Part shown: piece after piece, positions 13,996 to 22,400 of the stretch
Layout of the letters: every line of letters starts with the position of its first letter
How positions within the stretch are numbered: the first letter of the stretch is position 1
From: an uncultured Verrucomicrobiales bacterium
Lineage (GTDB): Bacteria > Verrucomicrobiota > Verrucomicrobiae > Limisphaerales > CANJSG01
Length of the DNA stretch: 23,466 nt
Reading direction: 5' to 3'
NCBI GenBank assembly: GCA_946480965.1
Contig: CAMLMI010000028.1
Coordinates: forward strand, 1-23,466
Position numbers and translations under genes: made by a program
The notes under the pieces: model-generated
What the model was told of the DNA's origin: nothing
What the model saw: the letters and a program-made list of their open reading frames with translations, nothing else
The model's database searches: none

Positions 13996-16740
13996 ATGAA
14001 ACGCATCCGTATCTTCATGAAACCGCTGAAGTCGCGATTTTCCACCTGCACGCCTCCCCGTTCGCCATCGCGGTCGCGATCCCTTGCCTGGGTCACATCC
14101 TCGGTGCTGTTGGCCTGCGGGCTGCATTCCTCCGCCGTCGCCGCCGACGGCCCGGCTCCCTCCAGCCAAGAGCGGCGCGTCGTCTCCGGCGTCCACGCCG
14201 ACGCCATTTCGGTCTTCTCCGAGAACGGCGGCCTCGTGCTCGGCACGAAAGCCGACGTCGATGGAGGCCTGGGCGTCCGCCTGAATCCGGTGCTGATCGC
14301 CTACAACGTCGAGGAAAGCCGCAAGACCACGGTGCCGAACCTTCCGAGCTATGCCTTCCTCGGAACGACCGGCGGCGAGGTGTGGATCGCCCCGGAGGCC
14401 AATCCCAACGAGCCCGTCCTCTGGCCCGGCTTCAGCACCGAGGACGTGCCCAACGGCGCAGCGGACGGCAACCAGCTGACCCTCCGCCTGGAATCCGTCA
14501 CCGGCCCCGGCGCGCTGCACATCTACCAGACGGGCGCATTTGGCGAACCGGTCCGCCGCTTCAGCAGCACCGGCACGGATTTCCGTGAGTGGACCTTGGC
14601 CAACGGCAACCACGCCCATGCGAACTGGGCCTTCTCCGCCGCCGGCGCCTACACGCTGACCTTCAGCGCCAGCGCCCTGACCAACGGCGTCTCGCTGTCC
14701 ACCACGCAGAGCTACGCCTTCATCGTCGGCAACGTGCTCGCGCCCGTCGCGACCACCGTGACCCTGACGGCCACCACCAGCAGCAGCGTCCAGGGCGGCG
14801 CCGTGGGGCTCCAGTCCACCGTCACCCCGGCCAACGCCGTCGGTTGGGTCGAGTTCCGCGATGGCAGCACCGTGCTGGGCCACGACGCCGTCAACGCCGG
14901 TTCCGCGGCCCTGATCACCACGAACCTTGCGCTCGGCGTCCGGTCTGTGACCGCCCGCTTTGTTCCGCAGTGGCTGAACGATTTCACGGTCTCCACGTCG
15001 GAGCCGGTGACCCTGAGCGTGACCGACCCGAGCGGCGTTCCCTTCGCCGTCACCGGGATTGCGACATCCTACCTGCCCGGCGACACGCTGCAGGCCCGGA
15101 TCGCAGGGGCGACTCTCGCTGAGGGGCAGGAAATCGAGTGGCGGATTCGCCCGGTCGGGACGCCCCACGCAGGAACGATCATTGGGCGCTTCGTCCCAGA
15201 GGCCAACACCCCGGACGCGCGGGCTGGACGTCTCGATCTGCGGATGGACGCGTCCTACGACAGCTACGAGTTGCAGGCCGCGCTCATGCAAGATGGCCAA
15301 GCGATGGGCACGACCACGTGGGCTGGGCCGATCCTGGTGTCCGACGCAGTCGAACCACTCTCGCTCAGCTACGTTGGACCCATTCCGTTCCGCCTCGGTG
15401 ACACGGCGACGCTGGTCGCCACCGGCCGGGAACTCGCCGTCGGGGAGAGTCTCAGGGTCGTGCTCAATCCGTCCTTCGGACACTTCAGCCTGTGGAACCC
15501 AGCGGGCTTCCCCTCGATCAACGACCGCACGTTCGCCTTCGAGTTGCCCGGCAACGGCAACTACCCGCTAGCTCTCCAAGTGGTGCGAGACGGACTTGTC
15601 GTGGCGCAATCGGCGCCGCTCATGGTCGATTTCTCGCCCCATGAGTTCTTCTTCCAAGGCATGCAGCCTGTTTACCGGGCGGGCCAAACGTTGCGCGCCA
15701 CGATGACGGTCGCTCCCGACCTCGGGGAGAGGGTGACCTACTCGTGGGCGATGTATGACGACTACGAGAACCCGATGAAGATCGCGCAGGGGGAGGCCGG
15801 CCGGACATTCGAGATGCCGGTCACCGCCGACATGAACGGCAAGCGGATGTTCATCCAGGCCAACGTGGCCTACGCGAGCGGCAACATGGCCCTGGTCGGA
15901 GGAGCCTATCCTTACCTCACGGTGACGACCAATTCGGCGCAGCTCTTCATGTTCAGCTCGCTCCCCGATCACTACCACCAGGGTTCGCCGGTGAACCTTC
16001 AGTTGGCCGCGGACCCGGCGTTGGTCGAGGGAGATTCCGTCGCGTGGGAATGGCGCTGGCCGGGCATGGGCTGGGAACCGCTTCCCCAAGCCGCCGGGCT
16101 GAGCCATCGGCTCACCGCCGAACAGGCGATGGAGGGGCTCGAAGTGCGGGCCAAGCTGACCTTCGCCGGGTCCGGGGGCGATCCGATGATCGCCGGTCCG
16201 GTGATGGTCCATGTCGATGATCACGGTTTCCCGGCCGTCCAGCAGCCGACGATCACGGGTGAAGTTTCCGTCACCGAAGGCGAGGCCGTCGGTCTGGCAC
16301 GCGGGCTTCCGACCAATGCGGCCACCGTCCTCACGACACACCGCTGGGAGCGGAAGGCCGCCGGCAGCCCGGTGTTTTCCCCCATCGACGGAGAGACGAA
16401 CGCGCTGTTGTCATTCGCGGCCACCCTTGCCGATGACGGCGCCCAGTATCGCGTCTCCATCCTGAAACCGAATGGAACGGTGGCCTACGGTCCTTCGCCG
16501 TCGGTCGTGCTCTCCGTCCGCGCCAAGGACCTGTCCCTCGCCATCGCCAACGGCGAGGCCACGCTGATGCTCTCCACCCAGAACGGCGTGGTCTATCAGC
16601 TCGAAACCGCACCGGCGGTCACGGGTCCGTGGAACGACATCGGCACCCCAATCCAGGGCACCGGCCAGGCCGTTCCGGTCATCGTGCCCCTCGTCGGCCC
16701 CGCCGGGTTCTTCCAGTGGCGCGTGGTCGAGAACCCCTGA
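13996..16740 (+). CDS. Large secreted choice-of-anchor M protein with Ig-like and four tandem modules (914 residues)
   Basis: The signal peptide has a long basic n-region, with the core near 31-49 ([20 protein letters not shown]). A second Met at residue 8 (14017) is an alternative start. The choice-of-anchor M domain is at about 55-235 ([35 protein letters not shown]). An Ig-like bacterial domain (Big_3_5 type) lies at about 250-335 ([14 protein letters not shown]). Four related modules of about 95-105 residues start near 349, 454, 550 and 649. Each opens with a strand, then a GD or GQ turn ([44 protein letters not shown]), then an aromatic-rich strand. An Ig-like domain (about 745-840) and the shared C-terminal module ([23 protein letters not shown]) finish it. 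Probably a surface metal-binding or adhesion protein of the zinc cluster. Confidence 0.88.
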   Translation: MKRIRIFMKPLKSRFSTCTPPRSPSRSRSLAWVTSSVLLACGLHSSAVAADGPAPSSQERRVVSGVHADAISVFSENGGLVLGTKADVDGGLGVRLNPVLIAYNVEESRKTTVPNLPSYAFLGTTGGEVWIAPEANPNEPVLWPGFSTEDVPNGAADGNQLTLRLESVTGPGALHIYQTGAFGEPVRRFSSTGTDFREWTLANGNHAHANWAFSAAGAYTLTFSASALTNGVSLSTTQSYAFIVGNVLAPVATTVTLTATTSSSVQGGAVGLQSTVTPANAVGWVEFRDGSTVLGHDAVNAGSAALITTNLALGVRSVTARFVPQWLNDFTVSTSEPVTLSVTDPSGVPFAVTGIATSYLPGDTLQARIAGATLAEGQEIEWRIRPVGTPHAGTIIGRFVPEANTPDARAGRLDLRMDASYDSYELQAALMQDGQAMGTTTWAGPILVSDAVEPLSLSYVGPIPFRLGDTATLVATGRELAVGESLRVVLNPSFGHFSLWNPAGFPSINDRTFAFELPGNGNYPLALQVVRDGLVVAQSAPLMVDFSPHEFFFQGMQPVYRAGQTLRATMTVAPDLGERVTYSWAMYDDYENPMKIAQGEAGRTFEMPVTADMNGKRMFIQANVAYASGNMALVGGAYPYLTVTTNSAQLFMFSSLPDHYHQGSPVNLQLAADPALVEGDSVAWEWRWPGMGWEPLPQAAGLSHRLTAEQAMEGLEVRAKLTFAGSGGDPMIAGPVMVHVDDHGFPAVQQPTITGEVSVTEGEAVGLARGLPTNAATVLTTHRWERKAAGSPVFSPIDGETNALLSFAATLADDGAQYRVSILKPNGTVAYGPSPSVVLSVRAKDLSLAIANGEATLMLSTQNGVVYQLETAPAVTGPWNDIGTPIQGTGQAVPVIVPLVGPAGFFQWRVVENP

Positions 16741-16752
16741 CCCGGCTCACAC

Positions 16753-16792
16753 CCGCAGGCGGAGCGGCGGAGCTTCGCCTGCGGTCCGTTTT
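16753..16792 (+). terminator. Rho-independent terminator-like hairpin between surface genes and GTPase
   Basis: CCGCAGGCG (16753-16761) and CGCCTGCGG (16776-16784) are exact complements around a 14-base loop and are followed by TCCGTTTT. It begins 13 bases after the 914-residue gene. The T-run is short, so partial termination with read-through into the GTPase 36 bases downstream of the stem is possible. No separate promoter for the GTPase was seen in the remaining space. Confidence 0.6.
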
Positions 16793-16820
16793 CACAACCC
16801 ATTTCCAGGACACCCATCCC

Positions 16821-18047
16821 ATGAAGAAATCCAATCGGCTCCCCGTCACCGTGCTCTCCGGCTTCCTCGGCGCCGGCAAGACCACCTTGCTCAACCACGT
16901 CCTCCACAACCGCGAGGGCCTCAAGGTCGCCGTCATCGTCAACGACATGTCCGAGGTCAACATCGACGGCGCCATCATCGGCTCCGAAGCCGCGCTCAGC
17001 CGCACCGAGGAGAAGCTCGTCGAGATGCAGAACGGCTGCATCTGCTGCACCCTCCGCGAAGACCTGCTCAAGGAGGTCCGCGCCCTCGCCGCGCAGAAGA
17101 AGTTCGACTACCTGCTGATCGAATCGACCGGCATCTCGGAGCCGCTGCCCGTGGCCGAGACGTTCACCTTCATGGACGAAGACGGCATCAGCCTGTCCGA
17201 CTTTGCCCGGCTCGACACCATGGTCACGGTGGTGGACGCGGCCAACTTCCTGAAGGAATACCAACGCGCCGATTCGCTGGCCGACCGGGGTTCCGCCCTG
17301 GGCGAGGAAGACACCCGCACCGTCTCCGAGCTGCTGGTGGACCAGGTGGAGTTCTGCGATGTGCTGGTGCTGAACAAGACCGACCTCGTCACACCCGAAA
17401 AGAGGGGAGAACTGCGTTCCATCCTCGCCACCTTGAATCCCCGGGCCCACATCGTGGAATGCAGCCGGGGCCAGATCCCGCTGAAGGAGCTGCTCAACAC
17501 GAAGCGGTTCGACTTCGCCAAGGCCTCCGAGGCGCCGGGCTGGCTCAAGGTGCTGCGCGGCGAGGAAGCGCCCGAGACCGAGGAGTTCGGCATCGGCAGC
17601 TTCGTCTATCGCGCACGGCGTCCGTTCCATCCGCAGCGGTTCTTCGACTTCCTCAACGTGAGCGATCCGCTCTGCTGGAAGGGCATGCTCCGCAGCAAAG
17701 GCCACTTCTGGCTCGCGTCGCGTCCCGACCAGGCCGGCCTCTGGCAGCAGGCCGGCGGCAGCGGGGTGCATTCCTGCGCCGGGTTCTGGTGGGCGGCGGT
17801 GGACCGCTCGCAGTGGCCCACCGAGGCGGCGTCGCTGAGGCGCATCCAAGACCTCTGGGTCGAACCCTTCGGCGACCGTCGCCAAGAGTTGGTCTTCATC
17901 GGCCGCAAGCTCGACGAGAAACGCATCCGCGCCGCTCTCGATGCCGCGCTGCTGACCTCGGTGGAGATGCTGCGAGGGCAGGAGATTTGGGAAGCGTTGC
18001 CCGATCCGTTCCCGGCGTGGAACGCGATGCCGGTGGAAGCGGAGTAG
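16821..18047 (+). CDS. COG0523 (CobW/YciC/ZNG1-type) metal-chaperone GTPase
   Basis: A 408-residue G3E P-loop GTPase. Walker A is at 14-22 (GFLGAGKTT). The metal-binding CxCC is Cys73-Ile-Cys75-Cys76, followed by the IESTGISEP switch segment, and the base-specificity motif NKTD lies near 185. The C-terminal CobW_C domain follows ([18 protein letters not shown], then [10 protein letters not shown]). Length and motif set fit the zinc-starvation subgroup (YciC, ZigA), which delivers zinc to client proteins when zinc is scarce and is commonly Zur-repressed. The Fur-family gene and secreted proteins around it support zinc over cobalamin; no cobalamin gene is present. The ATG at 16821 matches the family's N terminus, although the frame is open from 16629. 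The P-type ATPase follows after a palindromic repeat. Confidence 0.94.
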   Translation: MKKSNRLPVTVLSGFLGAGKTTLLNHVLHNREGLKVAVIVNDMSEVNIDGAIIGSEAALSRTEEKLVEMQNGCICCTLREDLLKEVRALAAQKKFDYLLIESTGISEPLPVAETFTFMDEDGISLSDFARLDTMVTVVDAANFLKEYQRADSLADRGSALGEEDTRTVSELLVDQVEFCDVLVLNKTDLVTPEKRGELRSILATLNPRAHIVECSRGQIPLKELLNTKRFDFAKASEAPGWLKVLRGEEAPETEEFGIGSFVYRARRPFHPQRFFDFLNVSDPLCWKGMLRSKGHFWLASRPDQAGLWQQAGGSGVHSCAGFWWAAVDRSQWPTEAASLRRIQDLWVEPFGDRRQELVFIGRKLDEKRIRAALDAALLTSVEMLRGQEIWEALPDPFPAWNAMPVEAE

Positions 18048-18060
18048 CTGACACCCTTTA

Positions 18061-18145
18061 TCCTCGTCCTCCTCTTCCTCTTCGTCCTCGTCGTGTTCGG
18101 TCGCACGGAGACGAGGACGAAGAGGAGGAGAAAGACGAGGAACCC
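18061..18145. repeat. Pyrimidine/purine hairpin repeat, copy 2
   Basis: This fills most of the 107-base gap between the GTPase and the ATPase. The left arm starts TCCTCGTCCTCCTC (18061), the loop is about 18094-18108 (TTCGGTCGCACG), and the right arm starts GACGAGGACGAAGAGG and ends GAACCC (18140-18145). Ends, loop core and length (85 versus 88 bases) match the copy at 12747-12834. Its purine-rich right arm ends 9 bases before the ATPase ATG and could stand in for a ribosome-binding site. Confidence 0.8.
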
Positions 18146-18154
18146 GAGCTGCCC

Positions 18155-20140
18155 ATGCAAGTCACCACTCTCCTCAGCACCCAGGACCCCGATGCGGTCT
18201 CGGCCGATCCCGGCCACGCCGCGCTCGGCAAGATCCGCCTCACCGTCGTGGGCGTCTTGTTGATCGTGAATTCGTTCGTCGTTCAATGGTCCTTCGCCGC
18301 AAGTGAAGGCGTGGCCGCCGCCAGCGCGATGGTCGCCGCCGCCATTCTCGGCTGGCCGATTGTCCGGAATTCCCTCGCCGATCTCCGCCGCGGCTCCTTC
18401 GGGATCAACGAGCTGGTCAGCCTAGCCGTTGTGGCGTCGTTCGCCACCGGCGACTACCGCACTGCCGGCATCGTCGCCTTTTTCATGCTGGTCGGCGAAA
18501 TCATCGAGACCCGCACCGCCGCCGGAGCGCGCGCGGCCATCGAATCCCTCGTCCGCCTCACGCCGGCCAAGGCCCGCCGCTTGCTGGACGGAGCGGAAGA
18601 GGAAGTGCCGGCCAGCGCGCTCGCGGTCGACGACGTCATCCGGGTCCGGCCCGGGGACAATATCGCGGCCGACGGCGTCATTCTCTCCGGCTCCGGCGCG
18701 ATCAACGAGGCGAGCATCACCGGTGAATCGTTGCCGGTGGAGAAGGGCGCGGGCGACGAGGTCTTCGCCGGCGCGGTCAACACCACGGGCGTGTTGGAAG
18801 TCCGCGTCACCCGCGCGGGTGCCGACACCACGCTGGGCCGGGTCCGCGATCTGATCCTGGCCGCCGAGCAGACCAAGCTGCCGGTCATGCGCCTGATGGA
18901 CCAATACATCGGCTACTACGCTCCGCTCGTCCTCGCCGTCTGCGCGCTGGTCTGGATGTTCACCTACGACCTGAACCGCGTGATCAGCGTCCTCGTCGTG
19001 TCCTGCCCCTGCGCCTTCATCTTGGCCACGCCGTCGGCGATGGTTGCGGCTCTGGCGGCCGGGGCGCGCCTTGGCATCCTCATCAAGAACATCGGCGACA
19101 TCGAACTGGCCGCCCGCATCAACGCCATTGTCTTCGACAAGACCGGCACCCTCACCACCGGCCGCCTGGCCGTTTCCCGCCTGCAACCCGCCGAGGGCGT
19201 CGCTCCGGCGGAGCTGCTCCGGTGGGCGGCGGCCGCCGAGCGGTTCAGCAGCCATCCCGTCGCGCGCGCGGTCCTGCGGCTGGCCGAAGAGGCGGGTTTG
19301 GTGCTGCCCGACGCGCATGAGGTCAAGGAAACCGCCGGACGAGGCGTGCGTGCGGTGGTGGACGGGGGAGTCGTCCGCATCGGCCGGGCCAACTGGCTGG
19401 TGGAAGAAGGCGTGGACGGCGGATTCCAAGCCTCCGTGGATCTGCGCGAGGCGGAAGGGCACAGCCTGCTCTTCGTGGCCCGCGACGGCCGTTTCGTCGG
19501 CTGGATCGCGCTGCGGGACCAGACGCGCGACGAAGCCGCTCCGGCTTTGGCCGAGCTCAAGGAGATGGGCATTCGCCGCATCGCCATGGTCACCGGGGAT
19601 CGGCGTGGGGTGGCCGAACGGGTCGCCCGCGAGATCGGCGTGGAGGAGATCGCCGCCGAATGTCTGCCGCAGGACAAGGTGGATCAGGTTCGTCGGCTCA
19701 AGGCCCGCGGCCTCCGCGTCGCCGTGGTGGGCGACGGGGTGAACGACGCGCCGGCCCTGGCGGCGGGTGACATGGGCATCGCCATGGGCGCGGCCGGCAG
19801 CGACGTCGCGATCCATTCCGCGACGATCGCCCTGATGAACAGTGATCTGAAGCGCCTGCCCTTCCTCATCCGCCTCTCGCGCGAAACGCGGAGCGTGATC
19901 CGGCAGAACTTCCTCATCGGCCTCGTCTTCATCGTTGGCGGCCTGGTCACGGCGGCCCTGGGTTGGTTGAACCCCATCGTGGCCGCCATCCTGCACAACG
20001 CCGGCTCGATCATCGTGGTCTTCAACAGCGCCCGTCTGGTCCGGGAAGGGGAGGAGTTCAGCCCGTTCGTCGCCCAGGCGCGGGAAACAGCCGGGGAAGC
20101 GGTGCCAGCGCGTCCTGCTCTGAGCCCGGTTCAGGCCTAG
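18155..20140 (+). CDS. P1B-type heavy-metal-translocating ATPase without N-terminal HMA domain
   Basis: A 661-residue metal pump. Four membrane helices lie at about 27-47, 52-72, 82-100 and 103-119. The actuator domain has TGES at 189-192. Two helices follow, the second with the ion-binding Cys284-Pro-Cys286. The phosphorylated Asp328 is in DKTGT, the P1B-specific His367-Pro368 in SSHP, and VGDGVNDAPA near 525-533. Two final helices complete the eight. There is no CxxC metal-binding domain at the N terminus. The last helix carries HNAGSIIVVFNSARL (His614) where ZntA-type zinc pumps have an Asp and CopA-type pumps have a Met/Ser pattern, so the metal cannot be named. The ATG at 18155 precedes the first helix; the frame is open from 17459 inside the GTPase. 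Its place before a Fur-family gene suggests zinc or a related divalent metal. Confidence 0.93.
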   Translation: MQVTTLLSTQDPDAVSADPGHAALGKIRLTVVGVLLIVNSFVVQWSFAASEGVAAASAMVAAAILGWPIVRNSLADLRRGSFGINELVSLAVVASFATGDYRTAGIVAFFMLVGEIIETRTAAGARAAIESLVRLTPAKARRLLDGAEEEVPASALAVDDVIRVRPGDNIAADGVILSGSGAINEASITGESLPVEKGAGDEVFAGAVNTTGVLEVRVTRAGADTTLGRVRDLILAAEQTKLPVMRLMDQYIGYYAPLVLAVCALVWMFTYDLNRVISVLVVSCPCAFILATPSAMVAALAAGARLGILIKNIGDIELAARINAIVFDKTGTLTTGRLAVSRLQPAEGVAPAELLRWAAAAERFSSHPVARAVLRLAEEAGLVLPDAHEVKETAGRGVRAVVDGGVVRIGRANWLVEEGVDGGFQASVDLREAEGHSLLFVARDGRFVGWIALRDQTRDEAAPALAELKEMGIRRIAMVTGDRRGVAERVAREIGVEEIAAECLPQDKVDQVRRLKARGLRVAVVGDGVNDAPALAAGDMGIAMGAAGSDVAIHSATIALMNSDLKRLPFLIRLSRETRSVIRQNFLIGLVFIVGGLVTAALGWLNPIVAAILHNAGSIIVVFNSARLVREGEEFSPFVAQARETAGEAVPARPALSPVQA

Positions 20141-20157
20141 CTCGGCTTTGCCTTTGG

Positions 20158-20184
20158 CGGCCGGAGCGTCCAGTCTTCCGGCCG
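20158..20184. promoter_or_regulatory. Hairpin just upstream of the Fur-family gene
   Basis: CGGCCGGA (20158-20165) and TCCGGCCG (20177-20184) are exact complements around an 11-base loop. They occupy the 52-base gap between the ATPase stop and the regulator start and end 8 bases before the ATG. The structure could lower translation or transcription of the regulator relative to the ATPase. It is too GC-rich to resemble the candidate Zur box, and no T-tract follows. Confidence 0.5.
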
Positions 20185-20192
20185 AGCCAGCT

Positions 20193-20639
20193 ATGAGCAG
20201 CGAAACAAACCGTCAGAACTGGGCCTTGGCGCAGTGCGAAGTCCAGGGGCTCCGGATGACCGAAGCCCGGCGCAAGATCGTCGCCTTTCTCGCCGCCCAT
20301 CATGGCCCGGTGAACCTGGAGCAGATCGGTTCCGCGCCGGAAATGGCCGGGGTCTGCGACCAGGCGACGCTCTGGCGGACCATGACCGCGCTGGAGGAGA
20401 TCGGCGTCGTGCGCCGCGTGAGCCTCAAGAGCAAGATGGCCCACTACGCCTTGGCCACGCCCGAGGAGCACCACGACTACCTCGTCTGCCAGGACTGCGG
20501 CACCGTCTCCGAACTGCCCCACACCAAGACGCTGGACGCCCTCCAGCGCGAGATCACCAAGACCAAGGGCTTCCGCTTCGACCGCCACGAAGTGGAGATC
20601 TACGGCACCTGCCCCGACTGCCAGGAAGATCCGAAGTGA
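20193..20639 (+). CDS. Fur-family metalloregulator, probably Zur
   Basis: A 148-residue transcriptional repressor. The winged helix is at about 12-85, with the recognition segment DQATLWRTMTALEEIGVVRRV at 56-76. The dimerisation domain has the structural Zn4Cys site Cys99/Cys102 (CQDC) and Cys140/Cys143 (CPDC). Candidate regulatory ligands are His84, the HH pair at 93-94, Asp95, His110 and His132. Fur, Zur, PerR and Mur cannot be separated by eye. The COG0523 GTPase, P1B ATPase and all3515-like protein upstream favour zinc (Zur). The ATG at 20193 gives the family's usual N terminus (NWALAQCEVQGLRMTEARR). It is the last gene of the plus-strand cluster and converges with fabD with 15 bases between stops. 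Autoregulation through the dyad at 11106 is a testable inference. Confidence 0.92.
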   Translation: MSSETNRQNWALAQCEVQGLRMTEARRKIVAFLAAHHGPVNLEQIGSAPEMAGVCDQATLWRTMTALEEIGVVRRVSLKSKMAHYALATPEEHHDYLVCQDCGTVSELPHTKTLDALQREITKTKGFRFDRHEVEIYGTCPDCQEDPK

Positions 20640-20654
20640 GGCGCGGCCCTTTCC

Positions 20655-21587
20655 TCACGCGGGGCTCAACGCCTTCACCGTCGCTTCGAGGCTGGCGACA
20701 TCGGCCACATTGTGGACGGTGGCGAACTTGTCGATGCGCTTCATGAAGCCGCTCAGCGCGGTGCCGGGCCCCAGCTCGATGAACCGGGTGAAGCCGGCCG
20801 CCAGCATCTGGCGCATGGACTCTTCCCAGAGCACGGGCGACGTCACCTGCTGGACCAGCGTGAGGCGGATGCTCTCGTCGTCCTGGTGCGGGCGGGCGGT
20901 GACGTTGGACCACGTCATGGTCTTCGGAGCGGCGACGTCGATCTTGAAGAGCTCGTCCTTCAGCTTGGGCTGGGCGCTGGCCATCAGCGACGAGTGGTAG
21001 GCCCCGGCGACGGGCAATGGGATGGCCCGCTTCGCGCCCTTGCTCTTGGCCAGCTCGCAGGCGGCGGGGAGTTTGTCGGCGGAACCCGAGATCACGATCT
21101 GGCCGGGGCAGTTCAGGTTGGCCAGCTCGATGCCGGTTTCGCCGCAGACATGACGGACCTCCTCCTCGCCGAGTCCGATGATCGCGGCCATGCCGCCTTT
21201 CGTGGCCTCGCAGGCTTCCTGCATGAAACGGCCGCGCTGGCGAACCACTTTCAACCCGTCCTCGAAGCGGAAGGAACCGGCGGCGGCCAGGGCGGTGAAT
21301 TCTCCGAGCGACAATCCGGCCGTGCCGTGGAACTGGAGGCTCGGCACTCGGGCCTTGAGCAGTTCCAGCGCGATCCAGCTCACGAGATAGATGCCGGGCT
21401 GCGCGTTTTCGGTCTTGGTCAGCTCGGCTTCGGGGCCGTGGAAGCAGATCGAGGCGAGATCGTAGCCGAGGGCGGCGTTGGCGCGGTCGAACCACGCCCT
21501 GGCCTCGGGGAACGCGTCCGCGAGATCCTTGCCCATGCCGACCACCTGGGCCCCTTGGCCCGCGAAGAGAAGCGCCGTTTTGCTCAT
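20655..21587 (-). CDS. fabD: Malonyl-CoA:ACP transacylase
   Basis: A 310-residue FabD, which transfers malonyl from CoA to acyl carrier protein to supply type II fatty acid synthesis in the cytoplasm. It starts MSKTALLFAGQGAQ (oxyanion Gln11 in GQGAQ). The nucleophile Ser93 lies in GLSLGE, Arg118 in RQRGRFMQEA, and the catalytic His198 in PVAGAYHSS. NCPGQIVISG and the C-terminal FIELGPGTALSGFMKRI are typical of the family. The usual His of GHSLGE is Leu here. Length is standard. The frame is open upstream to 21815, but the ATG at 21587 gives the canonical N terminus; no Shine-Dalgarno is seen. No other fatty-acid genes are nearby. It is separated from the RRM gene by a terminator, so it needs its own promoter, which I did not find. 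Confidence 0.96.
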   Translation of the reverse strand: MSKTALLFAGQGAQVVGMGKDLADAFPEARAWFDRANAALGYDLASICFHGPEAELTKTENAQPGIYLVSWIALELLKARVPSLQFHGTAGLSLGEFTALAAAGSFRFEDGLKVVRQRGRFMQEACEATKGGMAAIIGLGEEEVRHVCGETGIELANLNCPGQIVISGSADKLPAACELAKSKGAKRAIPLPVAGAYHSSLMASAQPKLKDELFKIDVAAPKTMTWSNVTARPHQDDESIRLTLVQQVTSPVLWEESMRQMLAAGFTRFIELGPGTALSGFMKRIDKFATVHNVADVASLEATVKALSPA

Positions 21588-21654
21588 AAAAGGGCGAGGA
21601 GTTAACCGCAACCCTGCGGAAGTGGGAAGAGGCGAGATGGCTCCAGCCACTGCC

Positions 21655-21697
21655 CCAGAAACAAAAACGGACCGGCCCCAAGTGGGAACCGGTCCGT
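21655..21697 (-). terminator. Rho-independent terminator of the RRM gene
   Basis: The inverted repeat ACGGACCGG (21667-21675) and CCGGTCCGT (21689-21697) is exact, and the CCCC/GGG edges of the loop can pair as well. On the minus strand it is followed by TTTTTGTTTC. It lies 21 bases after the RRM gene's stop and before fabD's start, so it should separate their transcripts. Confidence 0.88.
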
Positions 21698-21717
21698 CTC
21701 GAAATCGTTGTCCGGGA

Positions 21718-22095
21718 TCAGAAACGACGCTCGCGACGTTCGCCGCGGTCGCCGCCGCGATCTCCGCGCCAGCCGCCGCCACCACCACCACGTTCGCCGC
21801 GATCGCCACCGCCACGGAATCCGCCTTCGCGAGGAGCGCGCTCTTCGCGGGGACGGGCCACGTTCACGGTGAGGGCGCGACCCTGAAATTCCTTGTTGTG
21901 CAGCATTTCGACGGCGTTGGCCGCCTCTTCATTGGTGGCGAACTCAATGAAGGCGAAGCCGCGCGACTTGCCGGTGAACTTGTCGAACATCACGTTGACG
22001 GAGGTCACGACCCCCGCCTGCCCGAAGTAATCCTGCAGATCGTTTTCCAACGTCTGGTAGGAGAGGTTGCCCACAAACAGTCTGTTTTCGCTCAT
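21718..22095 (-). CDS. Glycine-rich RRM RNA-binding protein
   Basis: A 125-residue cytoplasmic RNA-binding protein. A single RRM domain occupies 1-82, with RNP2 LFVGNL (6-11) and RNP1 KSRGFAFIEF (about 43-52). The tail (about 85-125) is rich in Gly, Arg, Asp and Glu with RGG-like repeats (RGGDRGERR). This is the standard architecture of cyanobacterial Rbp and other bacterial RRM proteins, often cold- or stress-responsive (family knowledge). The leader upstream (22096-22140) contains a T-rich TTCTTTTTGGG on the coding strand; no clear -35/-10 pair was found. It ends at a strong terminator, so it is monocistronic. Confidence 0.95.
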   Translation of the reverse strand: MSENRLFVGNLSYQTLENDLQDYFGQAGVVTSVNVMFDKFTGKSRGFAFIEFATNEEAANAVEMLHNKEFQGRALTVNVARPREERAPREGGFRGGGDRGERGGGGGGWRGDRGGDRGERRERRF

Positions 22096-22184
22096 GCGAC
22101 TTTGTATCCGCCCAAAAAGAACCGCGTGCGTGGAGGGGAATCTGCACCTGCAGAATCCGGCGGTAGTCTTGTGAACCGTTCCGC

Positions 22185-22219
22185 TGTCACTTTGACACCG
22201 ACATCAACTGTTCTATTGC
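22185..22219 (+). promoter_or_regulatory. Candidate promoter with overlapping dyad for the beta-strand-repeat protein
   Basis: TTGACA (22192-22197), a 16-base spacer and TATTGC (22214-22219) resemble a sigma-70 promoter. The -35 overlaps the inverted repeat TGTCACTTTGACA (22185-22197), which could bind a regulator. It would give a leader of roughly 175 bases before the ATG at 22401. It lies in a divergent spacer of 305 bases that otherwise has no gene. Confidence 0.42.
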
Positions 22220-22233
22220 GCCGACGGCCGAAT

Positions 22234-22387
22234 CTCCTAGCAGACAACGGCTAGGAGTCAAACGGACAGTGGACGGGACGGGGTCCGCGCCCCGACGACG
22301 CCTTTGCCGGAGCCGGAGAGCGAAGGGTTGTAATGCCCGGCGGCTCTGTGCCGTCATGGATGGAACGGGGGGCCGCCTCCCCGGTTC
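22234..22387 (+). other. Leader region with two hairpins upstream of the last gene
   Basis: CTCCTAG (22234-22240) and CTAGGAG (22251-22257) form a perfect 7-bp stem. GGAACGGGG and CCCCGGTTCC (22362-22387) form a bulged stem ending 13 bases before the ATG. Apart from the candidate promoter just upstream, I see no gene or known riboswitch in 22096-22400. Confidence 0.4.
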
Positions 22388-22400
22388 CAAAAGCCCAGCC

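Noticed and set aside
16821..18047. Cobalamin-biosynthesis CobW
   Set aside because: No cobalamin gene or B12 riboswitch nearby; the Fur-family regulator and P-type ATPase favour the zinc-linked COG0523 subgroup.
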